The position numbers and the translations under genes were made by a program. Below, one piece after another: positions 58,301-64,000 of a DNA stretch of 64,000 nucleotides (positions are counted from its first letter, which is position 1; the number at the start of each line of letters is the position of its first letter). The stretch lies in contig NC_134843.1 of NCBI RefSeq assembly GCF_965363235.1, positions 66,689,865 through 66,753,864 of the forward strand. The letters are read 5' to 3'. Source of the stretch: Mytilus galloprovincialis (lineage: Eukaryota; Mollusca; Bivalvia; Mytilida; Mytilidae). The notes beneath the pieces were generated by a model. It searched no databases and was not told the DNA's origin. It saw only the letters and a list, made by a program, of their open reading frames with translations.

Positions 58301-61300
58301 GGGTTTTAATGTAGGTAAACCTAAATAAAGAATTTCAGAAGCACAAACTTTATAAAGTGTTATCATCATTGTAGGTATCAGAATAAATTTATTTATCATA
58401 GACTTAGAGTAAACAACTTCTTTTATAATATGATAATAACATTAAATTTACATGATTTCCTTCTTCAGAAAAAAATGCTTTTATAAATGAATAATTTATT
58501 AACTGCTTCCAGTTATAATCGCATGCCTTTCCATAACGTTATCACATGGTATTTCGACAGCACTCTGCCAATTCCAGACTTGTTTTCATTAAGAGTATCT
58601 AAATATTTGACAGACTACATCTTTATGGAACTGTTTTATCAAAAGCTTTTAATAAGCAAATTAATTCATCTATCTGAAAGCTTCTAAAATTATCTATTCT
58701 TTTCAGATTTTGAAGAATAAGCAAAATACAAAATAATATAATAACAACTTTCTAGTAACAAACCTCCATTTGAATGATCACTAACATATCCATTAGGCTG
58801 TTGAAGACAATGACCTGTTTCTTGCTTTTCTTCTAATCTTAACTCTAAAAAAAGATAATCTCTTTAGTTATTGGTGTGGAAGTACAATTTCAGTTTTAAT
58901 AAATAAAGTGTTATAAAACAAATTTGTTTATGAAATGATTAAACAATTTACTATTTTTGAAGGTTTAAAAATTAAAATATACAAACGTTCAAATGCCTCT
59001 TTACCATGACAGTATATGAAATTAATAAAGATGAATAAGATTTGAAAACAATAAGCAAAGAAGTATTAAATTATCCAAAAAAAGATATTGATCATTTTTT
59101 CAAGCTGGGTGAGACCAGTGCTACATAATTTACCTATAACCTATATCCCTGTATTATTATAGTCACAGGACTACTGAGAGCTTAATAAATTAAAATACTA
59201 TTTCGGAAGACTCTGTTTCCCTTACAGCGGATTCCATTGAGTGTGAAGCGAAAGGTAATATCTTTGGTTAGCTTGCTTGTTAGCTGAACCGTGAAGTCAT
59301 CATTAGGTCAGGTAAACTACCCTCCTTTCGAAGTAACATAGTCCAACAGACAGATCGATTGGTTTTCTGTCGGACTAGTCTATTCTTAAAGTAGGGAAGT
59401 TTACCTAACCTAACAAAAGCGGTTCAGCAAAAAGTCCATTTATAAGTAAAATACAAATACACAGGTACAAAATTTTAACAAAATTTCCTTCTAGATACAA
59501 CCTTTTGATCAGAAACAAGCTTCTGTCCAAGTTTGGTACAAATCAAAAATAGTATAAGAAAGTTTTTAAAATCTTAAAAACTTTAACCAGAGTGAATGTG
59601 TTGTTTCCTGGAAAATCTAAGTCCATTTAAAAGTAAAATACGAAAAAAATGGATTTAGTTTTTTACAAGATTTACTTCTTTATACTATCTCATGATCATA
59701 AACAAGCTTCTAGCTGTCCAAGTTTGGTACAGCTAGTTTAAGTAATATAATAAGTGATAGTTTAAGTAAGTTATTAAAATTTGAAAACTTTTAACCACAG
59801 AGTGAAAAGTTGTGGACGTCACCGACGCCGCCGAAGGAATGTAGGATCGCTATGTCTTGCTTTTTCAACTAAAGTTGAGGCTTGACAAAAATCAAAATGC
59901 CAGTTTAAATTAATGAGATTATAGCCCTGTTGGATTTTTGGCAATAATAAAATCATCGCAATAATGTCTAAATTTACAGTATGTGTTATTCATATAACAA
60001 GTATGTAATCATGATAATGGCAAATATGATTAATGTAACATTAATTGCTGTTTATAAGTAATACAAAAAAATCCATTAAAACACAAACTTGTGTTTTCTG
60101 TATTTTTCCTGATACCATATAATTTGCCTTTCAGTCCTTTAAGTTTTCCTTTACGGTGTAAAATTATAAACAGGATGACAATCATGACAGCAACAACAGC
60201 CAACACTGATAATGGGATAACATAACTGAAAAAAATACAGGACAGTCAAGGAGCAACAATTATACACAATTACAATATCATGTATCATATATATCTTAAC
60301 ATTTTTTTTCTGTTTGCGTTTTTGTATTTTATTGTGTTGAATGACCTTCAATTAGTTGATTTCTCATATATATAGATATATCTTATTAGCACAATTAGCA
60401 TTCATTATCATAATCATTTAAAAAATTTAAGTAATGAATTGGGTAGCTTTGCATTTTATATTTTATAAAGATATCAACATGACATGATAGATGGGATATC
60501 TTTTCTCTAATAATTAATTTGCAGCACTCATAATGATCATGCTGATATTTTAAAATTAACTTTTATAAATTTTCATATAGTTTAAACTTGAATAATATGA
60601 GTATTCTATTCAACAAATAGTAAAATAATCCAATGAAATTATATCTAAGAAATAATTCATGGCAGCCGTAGATTTGTTTTCATTTAACCATGGGTTGGGC
60701 ATTTATATTCAATTATTTTACCCTGAGCGTTATAGTGTGGGGTAAATACGAATATAAATGCCCAACCCATGGTTAAATGAAAACAAATCTACGGCTGCCA
60801 TGAATTATTTCGATTCTAAGGGAGCTACCATTTGATTTTTATGGGGGGGCTAGGATGAAATTTGAAAAAAATAGGCAGGACAGGAGTTTTGAGTAAAAAA
60901 AAAGGCAGGATGTGACACTTACAAAAAAAAAAAGTCAGGACGACAATTTAGGTAAAAAAAAGTCAGGATAAACTAAAAAAAAAAGGCAGGACCGATTAGA
61001 GTGAAAAATAAAAAGGCAGGACAGAGATTACAGCTAAAAAAAAAGGCAGGACAAAATTTTTCATCCTAGCCCCCCCATAAAAATCAAATGGTAGCTCCCT
61101 AATAGGACACAATCAGTAATTTTGTTAACCATGAAAGCCCTATACATACGATACTGTTTTGGCTGTTCTGCTTTACCCAATTTTGATAATATTAGTAATA
61201 TTATATTATTTAATGATTTTTTTTTTAAATCACATTTTTCACTTATATATTTTCTTCCAATGTAACTTTATTCGTTCTGAGGCGTACAAGAAGCTTTAAA

Positions 61301-63199
61301 ACGCTGGTATTCACATTTGATTTTTTGTTTACGGAAACATACTTGTAGCATCACCTTTTTTCGTTGCTATGCCAAGACAATAACATATCATTTCGCGGAA
61401 TTTTTGTTTTATGAAATTTTACCATGAAAAATAAATTAAAATGGACGTATTTGTTTATTTTACTGTAGAATAGAGATAAATATATTGTATCTGAATCTAG
61501 CTTGGCCTACGTAATCTGGAAAATTGAGAATATCTGGCAGTATAAATAAGTTGGTCGTAACGCGAAACAGCCGTTTTACTGTATTATTGCATTTGCACTA
61601 AAGGTAGATATATTGCATTTATACTGGTTGACGATAATAGGTTGTCATATTAGAATTAACACTAAGTTATGCCATTTATTTAAATTTGCAATATCGGTAG
61701 CTATTTGTTTAGTTACACTAACTGAGCTTGATCCCAAAGTAACAAGGGAAACTGCGAGCTACTGCTCACTGATGATACCCCCGCCGCAAGTGGATAATAT
61801 TAATAGTGTAAAAATATGCAAGTGTTCGGTAAACAGGAAGTTGTCGAGTGATGAATCTGAAAACGCATCACACGGTATAGCTGACTTATATAAATCCTGA
61901 AACCAAATTTCAGAAATCCTTGTATTGTAGTTCCTGAGAAAAATGTGACGAAAATTTTCAACTTGGTTATCATGTGTAAAATCATACAAGTGTTCGGTAA
62001 ACAGGAAGTAGTCAAGTGATGAATCTGAAAACGCATCACACGGTATAGCTGACTTATATAAATCCTGAAACCAAATTTCAGAAATCCTTGTATTGTAGTT
62101 CCTGAGAAAAATGTGACGAAAGTTTTCAACTTGGCTATCATGTGTAAAATCATACAAGTGTTCGGTAAACAGGAAGTTGTTGAGTGATGAATCTGAAAAC
62201 GCATCACACGGTATAGTTGACTTATATAAATCCTGAAACCAAATTTCAGAAATCCTTGTATTGTAGTTCCTGAGAAAAATGTGACGAAAATTTTCAACTT
62301 GGCTATCATGTGTAAAATCAGACAAGTGTTCGGTAAACAGGAAGTTGTCAAGTAATGAATCTGAAAACGCATCACACGGTGTGGCTGACATATATATATG
62401 TTGATACCAAATTACAGAAAGGGTGGATGTGTAGTTCCTGAGAAAAATGTGGAAAATTTTCAACTTGGCTATCATGTGTAAAATCAGACAAGTGTTCGGT
62501 AAACAGGAAGTTGTCAAGTGATGAATCTGAAAACGCATCACACGGTGTTGCTGACATATATAAATGTGGATACCAAATTACAGAAAGGATAGATGTGTAG
62601 TTCCTGAGAAAAATGTGACGAAAGTTTCATGGGACGGACTGACTGACGGACGGACGGACGGACGGACTGACAGACAGAGGTAAAACAGTATACCCCCCCT
62701 TTTTTAAAGCGGGGGTATAATAATTACTTTACAAATTCCCTGTTATTATAACAACAGATTAATGAAAATATAAGGACCATATGCAAATAATGTGAAATTA
62801 CACTGTAAAAAAATTTGGGTCCAGAATTTTAAAGGAAAGTAGTGATTTGGTCCAGCTGAAAAAGGTTAAAAATTAGCACTTCGGAAGCTGTCAAAAGATT
62901 TCAAGACACCCTAAACATAAAATTGTCCATATTTTGAGTTAGAGCTGATGAAGGTTTCTATAATTTTGATATAATTTGTCCCAAAAGTAGTGCAACACAC
63001 TGTAAAAATTTCATTGAGAAAGCGCATGTGGGATTTTTTTTAACTTTCATTTATGTTGTAAAAAAAATGCACTACAAAATAATTGTGGTCTCGGACCAAA
63101 TGATTTAAAAGGTTTTCCCCTTGATTTTTACTTACACTTTTGAAGTGTTAGTTCCCTCTCTTTCTCCTTTACTAGGCTTCACAGTCTGTCTTACAAGTA
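49349..63199 (-). CDS. Single-pass membrane protein with C-terminal BIR-like domain (5' end outside window)
   Basis: Eight exons chain in phase: 63199-63136, 60225-60116, 58844-58764, 58162-58094, 56195-55980, 53594-53223, 50819-50695 and 49369-49349, giving 351 residues to a TAG. Residues 1-21 are a polar juxtamembrane segment. Residues 22-44 are a transmembrane helix (VIPLSVLAVVAVMIVILFII), followed by basic HRKGKLKGLKGK, which puts the rest inside the cell. An acidic/Ser-rich tail follows, including two homologous exons. Residues 274-341 are BIR-like: REKSF, MAKAGFFCNG, VQCYSCGKKSDWQEGD. BIR domains bind zinc and typically caspases or adaptor proteins. The expected His is Ile330, so the last two zinc ligands are atypical. 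There is no RING or CARD. An extracellular domain is expected to the right. The function is unknown; receptor signalling or cell-death control is inference. Confidence 0.75.
49509..49561. repeat. Perfect 53-nt palindrome
   Basis: GAATAGTTCATGTCATATGT and on to GGAAT, one A at the centre, then the exact complement. Arms of 26 nt with no loop. It lies in the last BIR-gene intron. Confidence 0.95.
50695..50819 (-). CDS. BIR gene: zinc-site exon
   Basis: 125 nt between ATGTTATAG and ACAG|GTTTGT. It encodes YKSKVQCYSCGKKSDWQEGD, then VPFDEIFHEKCQHLKYIKEK. The CxxC and DW..GD core is unmistakable for BIR. Confidence 0.85.
51083..52946. mobile_element. Element with two internal tandem arrays, left-truncated
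   Basis: Starts at TTTGGATTGTGATTAAATAG, next to a family S scrap (TGCCAATGAGACAAC). It holds a roughly 95-bp duplication (51500-51690), a repeat of TTGGACC..GACCAATTTGAAAAC units (51720-52260), and four units of about 165-175 bp with CCAAAACTCCCAAAATCAAT (52260-52860). It ends GACGACGACGCCAACG and TTTGCGGTCGTATAAC. A sister copy at 63719 has the missing left end TTTATACGACCGCAG, an inverted match to the right end. Open frames are repeat artefacts. Confidence 0.7.
53223..53594 (-). CDS. BIR gene: tail repeat and first half of the BIR domain
   Basis: 372 nt, phase 1 to 1, between TTTTTTATAG and AATG|GTATTA. The second copy of the tail module is followed by NTREKSFKSPHCHWTLSEPS and IRQMAKAGFFCN, the N-terminal BIR helices. 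Confidence 0.8.
53690..54672. mobile_element. Element with TATGCCCC-type ends and internal repeats
   Basis: Three to four units with GGGGCATAACTCTAGAAA, TGTGTACAAGTTTCAT and TTGAGGCAAACTAAA. The right end is GTACATACAGACGGACAAGG, then TTTATGCCCCCTCCG and GGGGCATAAAA as a hairpin. A SINE is nested at 53993-54250. Confidence 0.65.
53993..54250 (+). mobile_element. tRNA-derived SINE
   Basis: An A box TGGCTGAGTGGTCTAA (54003-54018) and a B box GAGTTCGAACCCC (54062-54074) form a Leu/Ser-tRNA-like head. The body has TCTGGCTTCCTCCGCCAATA and the tail GTGTTAAAACACCAAA, as in molluscan SINEs. CAAACTAAA occurs on both sides as a possible target duplication. It is not a functional tRNA. Confidence 0.75.
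55212..55795. mobile_element. TIR element with nested hairpin
   Basis: AAAGGAGTAGGT (left) and ACCTACTCCTTT (right) are exact inverted ends, 584 bp. Inside, ATGAAAGTGGCCGCATCCGTG and CACGAATGCGGCCACTTTCAT form a second inverted pair. No ORF. Confidence 0.75.
55980..56195 (-). CDS. BIR gene: cytoplasmic cassette exon 3
   Basis: 216 nt, phase 1 to 1, between CTTTTTATAG and GAAG|GTATTT. It is homologous to the first part of the next exon: QTELITRTSTVEPCNT here against QSELVISVTESKTEQCNT there, and KSAITPKDTAS against KSVTAVRDPAS. Confidence 0.75.
56515..56640 (-). repeat. Dispersed repeat family S, copy 5 (reverse)
   Basis: GAGAGTTGTCTCATTGGCAA and TCATACCACATCTTCTTTAT. Lies in the intron after the exon at 58094. 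Confidence 0.65.
56641..58090. other. BIR-gene intron, no other gene seen
   Basis: AT-rich. Overlapping short frames at 56.7-57.0 kb occur on both strands and lack support. Confidence 0.45.
58094..58162 (-). CDS. BIR gene: cytoplasmic cassette exon 2
   Basis: 69 nt, phase 1 to 1, between TCTATTTTAG and TTAG|GTATGT. It encodes the acidic TNVAREDEEDDLLLSQSNEG. Confidence 0.65.
   Translation of the reverse strand, partial: EQMLLEKMKKMIYYSHSQMREI
58375..58600. repeat. Second copy of the dispersed repeat at 3385-3960
   Basis: TTTATTTATCATAGACTTAGA, ATGATAATAACATTAAAT and CGCATGCCTTTCCATAACG with TTATCACATGG match the left-end copy in order. The 66-codon plus frame is not a gene. Confidence 0.5.
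58764..58844 (-). CDS. BIR gene: cytoplasmic cassette exon 1
   Basis: 81 nt, phase 1 to 1, between CTTTTTTTAG and GGAG|GTTTGT. It encodes LRLEEKQETGHCLQQPNGYV and SDHSNG. Confidence 0.65.
59281..59429. repeat. Inverted repeat next to a tandem-repeat element
   Basis: GCTGAACCG (59282) and CGGTTCAGC (59420), with AGGTAAACT..CCCT and AGGG..AGTTTACCT inside. Confidence 0.65.
59430..59890. mobile_element. Short relative of the 4774-5722 element
   Basis: Two to three units with AAGTCCATTTATAAGTAAAATA, AAACAAGCTTCTGTCCAAGT and ACTTTAACCACAGAGTGAA, ending GACGCCGCCGAAGGAATGTA and TTTTTCAACTAAAGTTGAGG. It is more diverged than the first copy. Confidence 0.65.
60116..60225 (-). CDS. BIR gene: transmembrane exon
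   Basis: 110 nt between ATTTTTTTCAG and TATG|GTATCA. It contains the whole membrane helix and the basic stop-transfer segment. The donor is not ideal but gives the phase needed by the next exon. Confidence 0.65.
60650..60810. repeat. Palindrome with ~61-nt arms
   Basis: AAATAATTCATGGCAGCCGT begins the left arm and its complement closes the right arm. The spacer is about 40 nt (TTATTTTACCCTGAGCGTTA and so on). The arms look identical. Confidence 0.9.
60819..61100. repeat. Inverted repeat with AAAAGGCAGGAC tandem core
   Basis: AGGGAGCTACCATTTGATTT and its complement are exact ends, arms about 40 nt. Between them are seven or so units of AAAAAAGGCAGGA. It abuts the palindrome at 60650-60810. 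Confidence 0.85.
61101..61774. other. BIR-gene intron, no other feature seen
   Basis: AT-rich. The open plus frame starting at 61613 runs into a transposon and is not credible. Confidence 0.4.
61775..62718. mobile_element. TIR element with five ~186-bp repeats
   Basis: Exact inverted ends ATACCCCCGC and GCGGGGGTAT. The repeat unit has GTGTTCGGTAAACAGGAAGT, ACGCATCACACGGTATAGCT and TAGTTCCTGAGAAAAATGTG, repeating every 183-188 bp. A GGACGGACGGACGG tract precedes the right end. Because the period is close to a multiple of three, long minus frames run through it. These repeat-derived frames are not called as genes. Confidence 0.8.
63136..63199 (-). CDS. BIR gene: juxtamembrane exon (first visible)
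   Basis: 64 nt between TTTTTTCTCAG and AAAGT|GTAAGT. It encodes LVRQTVKPSKGEREGTNTSK. Only this frame is open. It starts in phase 1, so an earlier exon exists beyond 64000. Confidence 0.6.
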
Positions 63200-63491
63200 C
63201 TGAGAAAAAAAAGACAATCAGAAAATACACTAGTTTAACTTATATATGTTCATAAGTCAGAAATAGAGTCTTATCCTAAATCATCTCCTTAATAATCTTT
63301 TAAAACCACTTTCAGTATATCAGTATTTCAGTATAATTATGATGAGACTTCTAAAAAATATTAATTTTAAGTATTGTTCAACAAGCAGCTTTGAACATCT
63401 TGGGAAATACCAGTAATTTAGCTGTATCGATGACCTGTCAAAATATTTTGTAAAAAAACCCAGAGAGATCTAGTTGCTGTCATAGTGGTAT

Positions 63492-63718
63492 TTAAGGGGG
63501 CTCGCAGGTCTAAATCATTATTTTTTTTAAATATAGGATTTCGCTATTTTTTTCTATAAATAAACTTTATCCTATACTTTATGAAAAATCAAATAAAAAT
63601 ATGGGGTCACCGTTCATTTAAGCTCACAATCTGCCTTTGAAAGAAGCATGCATTTTTGTTCAGGTACTTTTTTTCTGTTGAACTAAAAGGAGAAAAAAAG
63701 GTAAAATCGAAATAAAAC
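63492..63718. mobile_element. Truncated, inverted copy of the 13291-13868 element
   Basis: Starts TTAAGGGGGCTCGCAGGTCT and shares CTGCCTTTGAAAGAAGCATGC-type blocks. It breaks off where the next element starts at about 63719. Confidence 0.65.
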
Positions 63719-64000
63719 CAGGTGCTCCGCAGGGTGAAGCTTTATACGACCGCAGAGGTCGAACCCTGAACAGTTGGGGCAAGTATGGACAAAACATTCA
63801 AGCGTGATGCAGCTCTGAATTTGGATTGTGATCAAATTTTTGGCAAATTGACATTACATGGTTTTTTTTTACACAAAACAAATGTCAAGATTTTACAAAT
63901 CAATTAAAGATTTCTTCTTCAAACTTTTTAAATCTAAAATTAAATAGTTGACACAGCATAGGTTTCTGACACAGAATGAGTGTGGTCTAATGAACTTAAA
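63719..64000. mobile_element. Left part of an element of the 51083-52946 family
   Basis: Left end CCAGGTGCTCCGCAGGGTGA, TTTATACGACCGCAG, then TTTGGATTGTGATCAAA and GTTGACACAGCATAGGTTTC as at 51083-51150. It continues past the window edge. Confidence 0.7.

Noticed and set aside
61759..62541. 260- and 191-codon overlapping minus frames
   Set aside because: Both arise from a roughly 186-bp tandem repeat inside a TIR element, and they end in its inverted terminus.

Overview
The window is AT-rich nuclear DNA from an animal, most likely a bivalve mollusc and probably a mytilid mussel. This is inferred from a secreted bivalve-type tyrosinase with the molluscan C-terminal extension, spliceosomal genes with long repeat-filled introns, and many dispersed repeats that I recognise as typical of mussel genomes, including short elements carrying a hammerhead ribozyme.

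All genes I can support lie on the minus strand. From left to right: (1) the first exons of a secreted protein with a ZP-N-like module (signal-peptide exon 2413-2463, then 1672-1699 and 941-1107), running off the left edge; (2) one or two well-supported exons of an unrecognised extracellular-looking protein (5735-6014 and 6317-6409); (3) a complete tyrosinase gene of four exons (15451-11278), predicted 727 residues, with both copper sites intact; (4) a forkhead gene of FoxH type, three coding exons (30546-21706), predicted 472 residues, whose second intron holds about 62 copies of a 71-bp minisatellite and whose 3' UTR starts with another minisatellite; (5) the 3' part of a gene whose eight visible exons (63199-49349) encode a single-pass membrane protein with an intracellular tail ending in a BIR-like zinc domain; its extracellular part lies beyond the right edge.

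Most of the rest is repetitive: a fold-back transposon (7040-9200), two hammerhead-ribozyme elements (33.3 kb and 44.2 kb), several elements with internal tandem repeats of about 120-195 bp and GACGG-rich or short inverted ends (4.8, 32.5, 42.8, 51.1, 53.7, 59.4, 61.8 kb), a tRNA-derived SINE, a decayed LINE, near-perfect palindromes (34.7, 49.5, 60.7, 60.8 kb), and minisatellites. Long stretches between genes (9.2-10.9, 17.5-19.1, 34.9-39.2, 40.3-42.2, 45.0-46.3, 46.9-49.3 kb) show no convincing gene.

The genes do not form a pathway: tyrosinase and the ZP protein are secreted structural or biomineralisation-type products, the Fox gene is a nuclear transcription factor, and the BIR protein is a possible receptor. 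The most novel items are the membrane-anchored BIR protein with duplicated, phase-symmetric cassette exons, the large minisatellite inside the Fox intron, and the ribozyme elements. Exon structures were worked out by eye from splice sites and reading phase; no database search was possible.
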